64,000 nt of DNA from Nitrosomonadales bacterium (lineage in GTDB: Bacteria; Pseudomonadota; Gammaproteobacteria; Burkholderiales; Gallionellaceae): contig JADKHS010000002.1 in the NCBI GenBank assembly GCA_016721605.1, forward strand, positions 146,154-210,153, in the 5' to 3' direction. The position numbers were made by a program, and so were the translations under genes. Positions 10,584 through 21,038 of this stretch are shown in pieces (positions within the stretch are counted from its first letter, which is position 1; every line of letters starts with the position of its first letter). Below the pieces are notes generated by a model. The model searched no databases. It was not told the DNA's origin and was given only the letters and a program-made list of their open reading frames with translations.

Positions 10584-12018
10584 TTTTCAGCAGCATGAGC
10601 TTCATCGTGTTTCTGATGGCGGTGTTATTCCTCTATGCCGCCACCGATAATTACCGCCAGCGTGCCGCTATCATTCTGGTAGCGAGCTTGGTGTTTTATG
10701 GGTCGTGGAAACCTTCCTACCTGCTTTTGCTGATAGCCTCGCTTACCCTCAACTATGGCTTTTACCGCATCCTCCAGCATAACCCCTCCCGCGCCTGGCT
10801 CAGCCTGGCTTTAGTGATTAATCTTGGCGTACTGGTTTTTTTCAAATATCTGGGGCTGTTTTTCCAGACCCTCATCACCATGGGTGGCTATTTCCAATTC
10901 CCCGTACCTGTCGAATCACCCAGTTGGGCACAATGGGCACTTCCACTGGGAGTAAGCTTTTATACTTTTCATATGCTCTCGGTAATGATCGACGTGTACC
11001 GGGGCGATTGGGTACGCCCCATCAGCTTCCGCGCCTGGAGCATGTATGTCACCTTTTTTCCACATATGATTGCCGGCCCCATTCTGCGTGCCAGCGAATT
11101 GGTGGAACAACTGGAAAAACTCGAACCACTAAAGTTGGATGCGGTACGGCTGGGTGCGCTAATTTTTATCGGCGGGCTTATCAAAAAACACTTTTGGCTG
11201 ACAATCTGGCGGGGCTTGTGGAGCCACTATATGCCCACCCGGAGCAGTTAAATTTTTTCACTTCCTGGCTCGCCACACTGGCCTTCGCTTTACAGATTTA
11301 TTTCGATTTTTCCGGGTACAGCGAGATGGCCGTTGGTCTCGCCCGCATGTTTGGCGTTACCCTGCCACGTAACTTTCTCTACCCTTACATCAGCCGCAGC
11401 GTGAAAGAATTCTGGCAACGCTGGCACATTACCCTGTCGCGTTGGCTCAGGGATTACCTCTATATTTCATTGGGCGGTTCGCATTGCTCCTTTCCGCGCA
11501 ACATGGGCAATCTCATGATTACCATGTTATTGGGTGGCTTATGGCACGGCGCGGGCTGGAATTTTGTGTTCTGGGGTTTCTTGCATGGAAGTTATCTGGT
11601 AGGGCATCGTTTATTACTGCATGTTTACACTTGGGCCGGCGTTACGGCAGGTTCTGTTACTGATCGCACCCTGTCTTGGCTGGGCTGGCCCCTTACCTTC
11701 ATTTTAGTGTGCTTTACCTGGGTATTTTTCCGCGCCAACACCTTCCCCGATGCTTGGCACATTAGTGCAACTATGCTGGGCCTGACCCAGCCCAGTGGGA
11801 CAATTCATGTTATTCGCCTCTCGGAACAAATGATCATCGCTGCAGCCCTATTGGTGGCATTGCTGGAACCACATATCGTGGCGTGGTTTCAACGGCAAGG
11901 CCCCCTCAATTGGTGGCGGGTGGCCAGTCCTGTGCGTGGTTTTGCATATGCGGCGCTGGTACTGGCACTCGTAGTGTTTGGCGGCGACACCCAGAAATTC
12001 ATCTATTTTGATTTCTAA
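10580..12018 (+). CDS. MBOAT family O-acyltransferase (AlgI-like), one frameshift
   Basis: Starts at GTG 10580 with a strong ribosome site (aaggagg at 10566-10572). Motifs: FFPHMIAGPILRASELVEQL, DFSGYSEMAVGLARMFGVTL, FWQRWHITLSRWLRDYLYI and the catalytic LLGGLWHGAGWNFVFWGF. The frame breaks near 11190 at a run of A (GGLIKK joined to TLLADNLAG). The corrected product is about 479 residues and otherwise complete. It works with the upstream SGNH protein; this is the second acylation pair of the locus. Confidence 0.85.
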
Positions 12019-12025
12019 GATTACG

Positions 12026-13234
12026 ATGGAAACTTGGCTGTATGGAGTAAGTATCGTTTGGCTGTTAGCCCAAGTAGGGTTGCTTTTCGTCTATCGCCAT
12101 ACGCTGGCCGCTTATTGGCGGGAGCCGGTGTTACGATATCCGATACTGGTTTTTGAAAGTGACGATTGGGGTGCGGGGCCGCTCGAACAGGCACAAGCGC
12201 TCGATGCGCTGCGACAGATACTAAAAAGCCACCGGGATCAGTCTGGCCATTATCCGGTAATGACTTTGGGGCTTATCTTGAGCATCGCGGATACTCAGGC
12301 CATGTCTACGGCAAAAAACCCCGATTACATTCGGATCACTCTCGACCATGCCCGCTTCGGACCCGTGTTGGTTGCATTGCACGCGGGGATAAATGAGGGC
12401 GTATTTGCCCCCCAATTGCATGGCTTGGAGCACTATTGGCCACCCTCAGTCATCGCGGCGGCAAGGACGGACGCGCCAGTAGCTGCATGGCTCAAAACAA
12501 ATGGCTTAGCGTATACCGAAGACTTGCCTTCCCGCTTACAAAGCCGCTGGATTGACGCCACATCACTTCCCTCTCAGCCACTTTCTGAAACAGACATTTA
12601 TACTGCTGTAGCGGAAGAGGTTAAAGTTTATATGCAAATTTTTGGTACAAAACCTGCAATTGCGGTACCCACCACTTTTATTTGGAGCGACGAAGTAGAG
12701 CGTGCCTGGGCCGCCCATGGCGTGCGCTGCGTTATTACTCCCGGCACCCGTTACGAAAGCCGCGATATGCAAGGCCGCCCAAGCGGAGACGGCAGGGTAA
12801 TCCTGAACGGCGAGCACGGGCAAAGTAATGTGATGTACCTGGTACGCAACAATTATTTCGAACCTAAACTGGGTCATCTTGCCGAAAAAGGACTGGCCGC
12901 CCTATCATTGCAAACCCAATGTGGGCGCCCAACTTTGCTGGAAACGCACCGTTTTAATTTTCTGGGTAATCCGGCCCAGTCCAAGGCCGCACTGGCCGAA
13001 CTGAACCGGCTGCTGACGGAAGCGCGGGCACGTTATAGCGAACTGCGATTCTTGTCCACGCAAGACATTGCCGATGCGATTGCGGATCAGGATACATCGC
13101 TGATCGCAACCACACCGCGCGCCCGGATACACGCTTGGCTCGCGCGCATCAGTCAAATATCACGTTTTTGGAAACTTGCGCGGCTCACTGGATTGGCGGT
13201 ACCACTATGGTTGTTAAAAAAATGGGCAGCCTGA
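12026..13234 (+). CDS. NodB-like polysaccharide deacetylase-fold protein
   Basis: About 402 residues from the ATG at 12026. After one N-terminal membrane helix (VSIVWLLAQVGLLFVY) comes FESDDWGAG, which resembles the double-Asp metal motif of NodB-type deacetylases. About 90 residues on, LHGLEHY gives the HxxxH metal pair. Later motifs include TFIWSDEVERAW and LLETHRFNFLG. This is not the canonical TFDDG form, so substrate and activity are uncertain; it may deacetylate the nascent glycan or be a related hydrolase. It overlaps the next glycosyltransferase by 28 bases. Confidence 0.6.
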   Translation: METWLYGVSIVWLLAQVGLLFVYRHTLAAYWREPVLRYPILVFESDDWGAGPLEQAQALDALRQILKSHRDQSGHYPVMTLGLILSIADTQAMSTAKNPDYIRITLDHARFGPVLVALHAGINEGVFAPQLHGLEHYWPPSVIAAARTDAPVAAWLKTNGLAYTEDLPSRLQSRWIDATSLPSQPLSETDIYTAVAEEVKVYMQIFGTKPAIAVPTTFIWSDEVERAWAAHGVRCVITPGTRYESRDMQGRPSGDGRVILNGEHGQSNVMYLVRNNYFEPKLGHLAEKGLAALSLQTQCGRPTLLETHRFNFLGNPAQSKAALAELNRLLTEARARYSELRFLSTQDIADAIADQDTSLIATTPRARIHAWLARISQISRFWKLARLTGLAVPLWLLKKWAA

Positions 13235-14160
13235 GCGCGCCGCGTTTCTCTGTCATTATTCCTGCTTACAATGCAGCAGGCACTCTAGCGCGTGCACTTG
13301 ATTCAGTATTAACCCAAACTTGGGCAGCATTTGAAGTTATCGTAATTGATGATGGCTCCATTGATAATACGGCGGCAGTAGCCGCAAGTTATGGGGAAAA
13401 AATTCGTTACCTGCGCCAAAACAACGCCGGAGTGTCTGCCGCACGTAACCATGGCGCACGCATAGCGAGTGGCGACTGGCTGGCTTTTCTTGATGCCGAC
13501 GACTGGTACTACCCCGACCGGTTGAAATGGCACGGCGAATGGATTACGCGCGATCCAACATTGGATTTTCTCACCGGTGATTATGAATATCGTGATATCC
13601 ATGGCGCACTGCTAAGCTGCTCCATGCAAGGCAAGGCGTCCGGTCGCGCCATGCTGGCCAAAGCTGCGGGTTGCCGTGAGGTAGTAATGGAAAACGCAGA
13701 GTTTGAAACTTTCATTGCCGACCATTTTGGTGATACCCATACCTTGAGTTTGCCACGTGCCACTTTTTTGGAGTTGGGGGGCTATCCACTGGGATTCAAG
13801 GTTTGTGAAGACGTACACCTTCTCACCCGCCTGGTAGCCCGCAGCCATCGGGTAGGCGTAATTTGCGAACCATTGGCGGTCTATCTCATCCATGCCGCCA
13901 GTGCGACCCGTACTGACCCGGTACGGGCGCAGTTCGAAAATGTGCGTACCCTGCTTGCGCTTGGTAAACTTGCAGGCAGTCTGCCGCCAGTGGTGCGCCG
14001 GGGTTATTTTACCCGGCTGCACCAAGCGCGGCTGAACTTGGGTTACGCGCTAATAAAATCAGGGCGTCATTTTTCTGCCGTGCGCGCCGTATTACCTTCG
14101 CTAATCGAAGCGCCAAGCCTGACCAGCGTGCGTAATTTATTGTCCATCATTAAAGGCTGA
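13207..14160 (+). CDS. Family 2 glycosyltransferase
   Basis: GT-A fold enzyme of about 317 residues. It opens with FSVIIPAYNAAGTLARALDSV and has IDDGSIDNT, the invariant NNAGVSAARNHG segment and LDADDW as the metal-binding DXD motif (around residue 95). The start at 13207 (or ATG 13222) lies inside the previous gene in another frame. It sits in the plus-strand operon between the deacetylase-like gene and a GT4. Donor and acceptor sugars cannot be read from sequence. Confidence 0.9.
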   Translation: MVVKKMGSLSAPRFSVIIPAYNAAGTLARALDSVLTQTWAAFEVIVIDDGSIDNTAAVAASYGEKIRYLRQNNAGVSAARNHGARIASGDWLAFLDADDWYYPDRLKWHGEWITRDPTLDFLTGDYEYRDIHGALLSCSMQGKASGRAMLAKAAGCREVVMENAEFETFIADHFGDTHTLSLPRATFLELGGYPLGFKVCEDVHLLTRLVARSHRVGVICEPLAVYLIHAASATRTDPVRAQFENVRTLLALGKLAGSLPPVVRRGYFTRLHQARLNLGYALIKSGRHFSAVRAVLPSLIEAPSLTSVRNLLSIIKG

Positions 14161-14161
14161 C

Positions 14162-15304
14162 ATGTCGCGTTATCTGGTACTTACCGAGTTATTTTTACCT
14201 ACCAAAGGCGGCACTGCCGTCTGGTTTGCTGAGGTGTACCAACGCCTGTCCGGCAAGGAAACCCACATTGTCACCGCCGATGTACCCGATGCGGCGGCGG
14301 TAGATGCGATACATTCCAACACCATACATCGTATCCGCATGCGTCGGGTGACTTGGCTCCGGCCGGAATCGTTGGGCATGTACGCTAACCTGCTTATCAA
14401 ATCCTTATGGTTGGCGCTTACTCACCGTTTCACCGCTATCCATGCCGGCCGCGCCCTGCCGGAAGGCATTACCGCCTGGCTGGTGGCACGGTTGACGTTA
14501 CATCCGGTCGTGATCTACGCCCACGGCGAAGAGCTCACCACTTGGGGACGCGGTGGCAAATATAAGGCAATGCGATTTGCTTTACGGCACGCTGACCAAG
14601 TTATTGCGAATAGTGAATTCACCCGCGATACACTCATCAAAATGGACGTAAAGCCTGCCAACATTACACTCATCTATCCTGGCGTAGACGTGACCCGCTT
14701 TCGCCCAGGTTTGGAATGTACAGACTTGCGTCGATTAGCGGGTGTAACGGATACCGGCAAACTGATCTTATCGGTAGGACGGTTGTCACGGCGCAAAGGG
14801 TTTGACCAAGTGATTCAGGCACTACCGGCACTGATTCACGCTGGGCTGGATATACAATACGTACTGATTGGAATTGGCGAAGATTATGATTACTTGTTAA
14901 ATCTCGCACTCAAACACGGTGTATCTGAACGTGTCCACTTATTGGGCCACGTCAGTACGGATGACCTACCGCGTTGGTACAATGCCTGTGACGTATTCAT
15001 CATGCCTAACCGTGAGATTAATGGTGACACTGAAGGTTTCGGCATGGTATTTATCGAAGCAGCGGCATGTGGCAAGCCCGCCATTGCCGGACAAACTGGC
15101 GGCACTGGTGCAGCGGTAGTGGATGAAGTGACGGGTTTCAGGGTGGATGGCACAGATGCCGCTGCAATCGCTACTGCATTACAACGCGTCCTGGAAGATA
15201 AACAGTATGCCCAGCAGATTGGGAACCATGCATTAGCAAGAGCGATCAATCAATTTGACTGGTCTATCGTGGCCGAAAAAACCCGACAACTGCAAACGAA
15301 ATAA
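14162..15304 (+). CDS. Family 4 glycosyltransferase
   Basis: 380 residues, a typical GT-B enzyme. The N-terminus LTELFLPTKGGTAVWFAEVY holds the acceptor-side glycine loop. YPGVDVTRFRPG, ILSVGRLSRRKGFDQVIQAL and the EX7E motif in EGFGMVFIEAAACGKPAI mark the nucleotide-sugar domain. It begins one base after the preceding stop, so it belongs to the same operon. Related GT4 enzymes build exopolysaccharide or lipopolysaccharide backbones. Confidence 0.9.
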   Translation: MSRYLVLTELFLPTKGGTAVWFAEVYQRLSGKETHIVTADVPDAAAVDAIHSNTIHRIRMRRVTWLRPESLGMYANLLIKSLWLALTHRFTAIHAGRALPEGITAWLVARLTLHPVVIYAHGEELTTWGRGGKYKAMRFALRHADQVIANSEFTRDTLIKMDVKPANITLIYPGVDVTRFRPGLECTDLRRLAGVTDTGKLILSVGRLSRRKGFDQVIQALPALIHAGLDIQYVLIGIGEDYDYLLNLALKHGVSERVHLLGHVSTDDLPRWYNACDVFIMPNREINGDTEGFGMVFIEAAACGKPAIAGQTGGTGAAVVDEVTGFRVDGTDAAAIATALQRVLEDKQYAQQIGNHALARAINQFDWSIVAEKTRQLQTK

Positions 15305-15353
15305 TACTTGACCATTGCTGCATTTCAATCGTATTGAATACAAGGATAAATCA

Positions 15354-16185
15354 ATGATAAAGCTAATCAAATTATGGATTACATTGCCATTCACAATACT
15401 GGCAGTGTTTGGATTGCTTGGAGTAAACCAGGCATCCGCTGTTGCGGGATACTCCCCGACCACGGCAGAGTTATCCCTGCTTCCACCTTTTTGCCAAGCT
15501 AAATTAGGTACCAACCCAGCAGACCACAAACTATACTCCGGAAAGGTTGGGCCGGATTGGCTGCACATCCACCATTACTGCGTTGGACTCAATTTTACTA
15601 ATCGGTATAAACGGTCTTTTGGTAACAAAGGGGATCAGCAATTCTATTTGCAAAGCGCGTTGAGTGAATTTGAATATATGTTTACCCACTCGTCACCCAC
15701 TTTCTGGATGCGGCCTGAAATGCATGTTCAGAAAGGCAAATTACTTGCTAGCGCTAAACGCACTGTCGAAGCGGTAAACGAATTTGAAATGGCGCTAAAA
15801 GACAATCCAAAATATCTGGAAGCGCATGTTGCACTCAGTGATCTTTATAAAAATACGGGTCAACCATCAAAATCCATTACGGCATTGGAACAAGCATTGC
15901 AGCTTGCGCCAAATAATAAAGCCTTGCAAAGGCGATATAACGAACTGACAGGTAAAGTCTTTACGCCACCACCACCGCCACCCACCACGGTCGAGCAAAT
16001 TGCACCAACACCCCCTGCGCCAATACCTGTTGAGCAAGCCGCTGCGGTAAGCGGGGTTAATTCGACTACTACGCAACCTGTTCCCGCTTCATCTCCAGTT
16101 CCTGCTTCATCACCCGGTTGTCGTGCCCGAAAAAATTGGCACGCCTTCCAACCCATACTGCCGCTTTTGTCCGCCAGAAGAGTAA
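15354..16185 (+). CDS. Exported TPR protein with proline-rich linker and Cys-rich tail (one frameshift)
   Basis: Has a signal peptide (LPFTILAVFGLLGVNQASAVAG, shown here as about residues 10-31), a conserved domain with two Cys (LPPFCQAKL, HIHHYCVGLNF), then about two TPR units (HVQKGKLLASAKRTVEAVNE; AHVALSDLYKNTGQPSKSI), and a P-rich linker. The annotated frame ends oddly; shifting one base near 16118 gives a C-terminus ending NPYCRFCPPEE, a CxxC-type tail with stop at 16183. It ends the plus-strand operon. An envelope scaffold or assembly role is inference from location and TPRs. Confidence 0.65.
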
Positions 16186-16222
16186 CAATGCCCCATCTGT
16201 GCAGTTGAATCTAAAGGATCAT

Positions 16223-18307
16223 TTAATCCAGGCACTCCCCGACCTTAGCGTTTCTTCCCACCCAAGCCAGTAACTGTTGTTTCATGGCTTCTGCCAGTTC
16301 AGCTTTATCCGCAATGCGGTTATGCTGGCAGGCTGGGTCCGTTTCTAAGTCGAACAATTTATATAGCGCACCGCCTACCACAGGTTGGTACACCAGCTTC
16401 CAGCGCCCAATACGGATCATTCTGTCTTTGGCCTCAAGCACAATATCACGGTATTGCGGCTTTATTACCAGCGCGCCGCTGGCCTTATCGGGAACTTCCA
16501 ATAGCTCTAATAGATTGGCGTAACGCAAATGGTCTTCGTGCATACCTGGCAGGTCGGTAATCCAAATACCGGTTTCGTTGAAGGCGGGCAGCCCTAAATC
16601 AATTTTTTCACCACGTACGATAGCCGCCAGCGAGACACCTTCCATCGTCCCTGGAATGGCGATTCCGGCCAGTTCCAGCAAGGTCGGCACGATGTCCACA
16701 CTGCGCACAATCTGTTGTTGTATACCGCTACTGTGAGTAAGTGGGGCACGGATGATGAGCGGAATGCGGGCGGAAAAATCGCCTACCGCGCTGTTTCCTT
16801 GGCCCCAAGTGTCGTGCTCGAAAAACTCCATGCCGTGATCAGAATAGACAACAACAATGGTATTGCTTGCCAAGCCACACTCATCGAGATGGCGCAGCAT
16901 TTTTCCTACTTCATCATCAAACTCGGCCACACAGCCATCATATAAATCAATGATTTGATCAAGGTCAAACTCCTCTTTAGGTGCGCCCTGCCGGCGGATA
17001 ATCTCAAATGGGTCAGTCAATCGCGCCATAGCGAACTTGGATTCGCCATCGTAGGCAGGATCGGAAAATCGTGCATACCACGGCCATTCGGAGGCAAATG
17101 GCGGGTGCGTAGTGGAATAAAAAACATTGAGAAAAAACGGCTGGGCGCTATCCGCTAAACGTGAAACCAAACGTCGGGCATGTTTACCAATCGGTTCGGT
17201 CAGCGGCACGCCTCCAAGATAATAAATTTCTGGCAGCAGCAGTCGTCCCAACAAATTGTGCGTGAACAGTGACACAAAAAGGCGTAAATCCTTAGGCCCT
17301 TGCCGGATCAAATATTTTAGGTTCCACTGGTCTTCTGGCAGGTCGGTGTAATCGAAACCAAAGGAGAATTTGCCCATGTCACCGCCGCACCAATCCGAGA
17401 TCGCAGCGGTGCGGTAGCCCTGTGCCTTGAGCATATGGGGCAGTGCATCGACTTTCAGTCGGGTAACATCGTCCGCGTTAAAATTATCTCGAATGCCGTG
17501 GGTGTGCGGCCAAGTGCCTGTCATCAACGAAATCAAACTAGGAGCGGTGCGGGCGCAGGGCACATAACAATTGGCAAACAACACCCCCTGCTCGGCTAAC
17601 TGATCAATATTAGGCGTGAGAGCGCGTCTATATCCCAACATACCTAACCGATCCGCACGCAGGGTATCTGATCCGATCATTAAAATATTAGGTGGCGCAT
17701 TGTCCGCGCGCTGGGATATTCGGCGGATTGGCCGTGCCTCAGGCAACCAGGCCGCCCAAGTAACTGTGCCAGTAAAAAATAGCGCGGCAGCCCACAACGC
17801 AATGAGATCGGCTATTTGATTTTGCTTGGCCAATTGCCACGACGCGGCGATCAGCAACAATAGCGTGGCAAAAACACACACAAACTGCATCAGATAAATG
17901 CGTTCTGGCGTGACCCAACGCCACAGCCCATAAAAACGGCTTATACGGTAATGCATGGAGGCGGCAAGCAGCCCCGGATTGAAGCGCAGCTTGCGGATAA
18001 ATTGCAACATAACCGCACCCAAAATGCCCAGTACTGCCGCGAATGTTGCAAGACCACCTGACCATTCGCCGCCCAAGCTTACATTCAACATGTGATACAG
18101 CAAAACACCTGCACTGCCAGTAAATAGCATGATAGAAAATGCCCAGGCAGATAGCCGGGCCATTGCAAACAGGGTGTAATGCCGGTAATGGGTAAGCACT
18201 TCTTTTTGGATGCGTGGCCAGTTTGAGAAAAATCCACTAGCGATTTTGCCAACAGTGCCAACGTCCCCACGCCCGCGACAGATAACGCGGGCAACCCACC
18301 CGCCCAA
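16223..18307 (-). CDS. Membrane sulfatase-like (alkaline phosphatase superfamily) protein
   Basis: Several transmembrane helices (roughly residues 50-220) precede a sulfatase-type domain: NILMIGSDTLRADRLGMLGY, NIDQLAEQGVLFANCY, VVYSDHGMEFFEHDTWGQGN. At the nucleophile position the sequence reads RTAPSLISLMTG. Aligned to the sulfatase C-x-P-S-R signature it has Thr instead of Cys, as in phosphoethanolamine or phosphoglycerol transferases of this superfamily. It may therefore be a transferase rather than a sulfatase. A T5 run near 18225 suggests that it is continuous with the glycosyltransferase upstream; if so, the true start is at 19342. Confidence 0.75.
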   Translation of the reverse strand: MGGWVARVICRGRGDVGTVGKIASGFFSNWPRIQKEVLTHYRHYTLFAMARLSAWAFSIMLFTGSAGVLLYHMLNVSLGGEWSGGLATFAAVLGILGAVMLQFIRKLRFNPGLLAASMHYRISRFYGLWRWVTPERIYLMQFVCVFATLLLLIAASWQLAKQNQIADLIALWAAALFFTGTVTWAAWLPEARPIRRISQRADNAPPNILMIGSDTLRADRLGMLGYRRALTPNIDQLAEQGVLFANCYVPCARTAPSLISLMTGTWPHTHGIRDNFNADDVTRLKVDALPHMLKAQGYRTAAISDWCGGDMGKFSFGFDYTDLPEDQWNLKYLIRQGPKDLRLFVSLFTHNLLGRLLLPEIYYLGGVPLTEPIGKHARRLVSRLADSAQPFFLNVFYSTTHPPFASEWPWYARFSDPAYDGESKFAMARLTDPFEIIRRQGAPKEEFDLDQIIDLYDGCVAEFDDEVGKMLRHLDECGLASNTIVVVYSDHGMEFFEHDTWGQGNSAVGDFSARIPLIIRAPLTHSSGIQQQIVRSVDIVPTLLELAGIAIPGTMEGVSLAAIVRGEKIDLGLPAFNETGIWITDLPGMHEDHLRYANLLELLEVPDKASGALVIKPQYRDIVLEAKDRMIRIGRWKLVYQPVVGGALYKLFDLETDPACQHNRIADKAELAEAMKQQLLAWVGRNAKVGECLD

Positions 18308-19342
18308 CGGGCACTGTCACTGGTAAACCAGGCAATCAATCCACAGGTAACAGTGACAGCCGCCAACGCTACAATAAGCAAGCGGTTACGGTCAGGAGGA
18401 AGCGGAAGGGTTTTACCCCGATACCCCGATTCCCGACGGCCTTGCAACTCCCCCAAAGCGGCAGCGGTCCGCATCCAGAAGAAACGCCGTTTGGCCCATG
18501 ATCGGCTGAACACGCTATGAAACCCATATTCCGCCAGTTTGCGCCACATATACAGGGGTATCCGGCCATTGCCCCGAATGCGCGAGGTAGAACGGGTGCG
18601 TTGAAAACTTTTTCAACAGGTAGCTGAGTTTCAAGCGATCAATATCTACATAATGATGCTGAATGATGTTCGGCGCGTATTGGCAACGTACGCCGCGAAT
18701 CATGGCGCGCAATACATATTCGCTGTCCTCGCCGCCCCCCAAATCGTGGCCGTGCGGCCCAAGCTCGGTTGAAAACTGCCCGGCAAGTGCAAACACATGG
18801 CGTCGTACCACAAGATTGCCGCCCCCAGGGATAGGGCCTTCTTCCGCCGTGATTGTTTTGGGTTGATCGCCCTGGTTATAGCGCGGCACCGGTAGCGGAT
18901 AAATTCGGTACGGTCCTTCGTCATGCACCCAGCTTGGTTCAGTTCCATTCCAATCAGGCAAGATGCGGCCACAATACAGCCCCGCATCGGGCCAGCTTTG
19001 TGCGGCATGGGCAATTGCAACCAGATAATTTTCGTCGACCCGATGGTCATCATCGACAAAGGCAGTCAGTTCAGTGTCGATTTCTGGAATGGTCCGATTG
19101 AGCGCATGCGACTTACCCGGTGTGGGCACTTCAATCAAGCGGAGTGGCAACCAGTTTTTGCTGGCCTGTTGGGACTGATACGCCCGCATGCGGACCGCCG
19201 TATCATCAGTGCAGGCATTGGCCGCCACCAAAATTTGCACCGGCATGGCGGGGCGTTGTGCAGCATTGAGTGAAGTCAGCGCCAGTTCCAGCAAATCTGC
19301 GCGGTTGTGGGTGCAAATTAGGATGGTAAGCGCGTCACTCAT
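18220..19342 (-). CDS. Family 2 glycosyltransferase, probable N-terminal part of a GT2-sulfatase fusion (frameshifted)
   Basis: Starts at ATG 19342, overlapping the upstream stop (ATGA). The GT2 domain shows LTILICTHNRADLLELAL, VDDDHR as DXD, and GGGNLVVRRHVFALAGQF with GGEDSEYVLRA. The frame breaks near 18612 at an A5GT4 stretch and continues as RTRSTSRIRGNGRIPLYMWR, then two membrane helices (LLIVALAAVTVTCGLIAWF; a second around VAGVGTLALLAKSLVDF). No stop is met before the sulfatase-like domain once a T5 run near 18225 is corrected. Gene boundaries depend on those two corrections. Confidence 0.7.
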
Positions 19343-20246
19343 GCTGGATCGCGCAACCAACCCCAAAAATACCCAACAAAATACGCTGCGTTCATTTCTT
19401 GCCGCAACGAATGGTGCGCACCTTGTTTAAAGCGCTGCATAAACGCCCGCCCGTGCGCACGCGCTAATTGCGGAATGAGATAAAGCGGCGGAATGCGCGA
19501 GGCAGCGCCCCGCTTCCGTGCGCCTTCCATGCGTCCTTGACGAAAGTGTAGTTGCAAAAAATACGTACGGCGCAATTTCCAAGGTTCGATACGGTGATGA
19601 ATGATTGCTTTAGGCGCCCAGCGCACAGTTTTTTTCAAGCTAATCAAGCGTTGGTAAAGCTCTGTGTCCTCACCCCAGACTGGATATTACCGCGACGCCC
19701 CAAATTGCCATCAAACCCACTGGCGTCCAGAATGGTTTGCCGGTGAAAAACTGCATTGCCAGTGAAAATAGGGGTAGAAATTTCGGTAAGCGCCCGTTCT
19801 ACAGGCCCATAATCCAGTTCACCCAAAAACCCCAATAATTCGTCTGTCAGCCAATCAGGACGGCTATTGGGCAAAAGTGCGCGTATGCGGCCACCAATGG
19901 CAGCAGGATGATAAGAATCAATAATCTGCTCAAGATTCACCAACCAGTCAATCTCAGGGGTTTCGTCATCATCCAAAAACACCACGTATTCACCTTTTGC
20001 TTCCGCGAGCGCCCGGTTGCGGGCATGGGCCACGCCCAACCGGTTTTCCTGCACTACCCGGCAGTCGATATCTAACCGCTGCCAGCCACCTTGGGCAAGC
20101 CACGCTCCAGTGCCATCTGGGCTGGCATTGTCCACAATTAGAAGTTCCCAAGAACCTTGAGGAGGATGCAAATCATGCAACCCGGTGAGCGTTTGCTTGA
20201 GCGCCGCCAGATGATTGTGGGTACAAATGGATAACGTCAACTTCAT
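19339..20246 (-). CDS. Family 2 glycosyltransferase (one frameshift)
   Basis: MKLTLSICTHNHLAALKQTL opens the GT2 domain. IVDNASPDGTGAWL, NRLGVAHARNRALAEA and LDDDETPEIDWL (DXD) follow. The frame breaks near 19680; the second frame restores the conserved WGEDTELYQRLISLKKT and a helical C-terminus ending GYFWGWLRDPA. It overlaps its neighbours on both sides by 4 bases, so the minus-strand genes 21.0-16.2 kb form one tight operon. The protein is similar in plan to the next GT2 downstream. Confidence 0.85.
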
Positions 20247-21031
20247 CCCAGTCCCAACCGGATTTGTAATTGTTTGAGGTAATATCCAGCCCAAGCTATG
20301 AGACGGCCATCATTGCTGCCCAGTGTAATTTTTCTCAGCAGCATGGCTGACGTGTCAGTGCCGAAAATATCCAAGCGGCGGATGCGGAAGATGTCTACAT
20401 CAGGGCGGTTAAAACCGGGCTGTACTGAAAAGGCTGCCTCAAAACCTGCCATTTTTACAGCACTCGCTTCCCGCTCGCCAAAACGGCCATAGGGATAAGC
20501 GAAATCGCGGCATGGAATATCCAGAAGGTTTAATTCGGTCTTGCAACCCTCAGTTTCATCGGTCAACTCTGTGTCATTCAGTGCAGTGAGATCCTTGTGG
20601 TTGCGGGAATGGCCATGAAAACTGAATCCCCCTTGCGCCATCTCCGCAATTTCAGTTCGGTTCAAAAGAGGGTAGATATTCCCTTCGGGATTTTCATTTT
20701 TAGACCACACATCCTTTTGACCGATCAAATTACTCACCAGAAACATGACCGCTGGCCAGTGGTATTGACGCAAAACCGGCCAAGCATGTTCATACACACC
20801 TTTAAAACCATCATCAAAGCTAATCAGGAATGCCTTCTCCGGTAAAGTTTTTTTACCCTGCCGCCAAGCCATAAAATCATCAACAGAAACAGCCTGCCAA
20901 TTAGATTGCGCCAGCGCACTCATGTGTTCCGCAAAGCGTTGTGGGCTAATGCAGTATTTGCGTTCCCACATATTATGGGCATCGCCCACGCGGTGATACA
21001 TGAGTACAGGAATTCGTTGGGCTGTGTCCAT
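20243..21031 (-). CDS. Polysaccharide deacetylase (NodB domain)
   Basis: 262 residues, intact. It opens with PVLMYHRVGD and has the catalytic and metal Asp pair in FLISFDDGFKGVYEHAWPVL, the HxxxxH metal motif as FHGHSRNHKDLTAL and the FAYPYGRFGEREASAVKMAG segment. These enzymes remove N- or O-acetyl groups from polysaccharides. No signal peptide is evident, so it may act on cytoplasmic lipid-linked sugars. It overlaps the next GT2 by 4 bases. Confidence 0.88.
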   Translation of the reverse strand: MDTAQRIPVLMYHRVGDAHNMWERKYCISPQRFAEHMSALAQSNWQAVSVDDFMAWRQGKKTLPEKAFLISFDDGFKGVYEHAWPVLRQYHWPAVMFLVSNLIGQKDVWSKNENPEGNIYPLLNRTEIAEMAQGGFSFHGHSRNHKDLTALNDTELTDETEGCKTELNLLDIPCRDFAYPYGRFGEREASAVKMAGFEAAFSVQPGFNRPDVDIFRIRRLDIFGTDTSAMLLRKITLGSNDGRLIAWAGYYLKQLQIRLGLG

Positions 21032-21038
21032 TAGAAGT

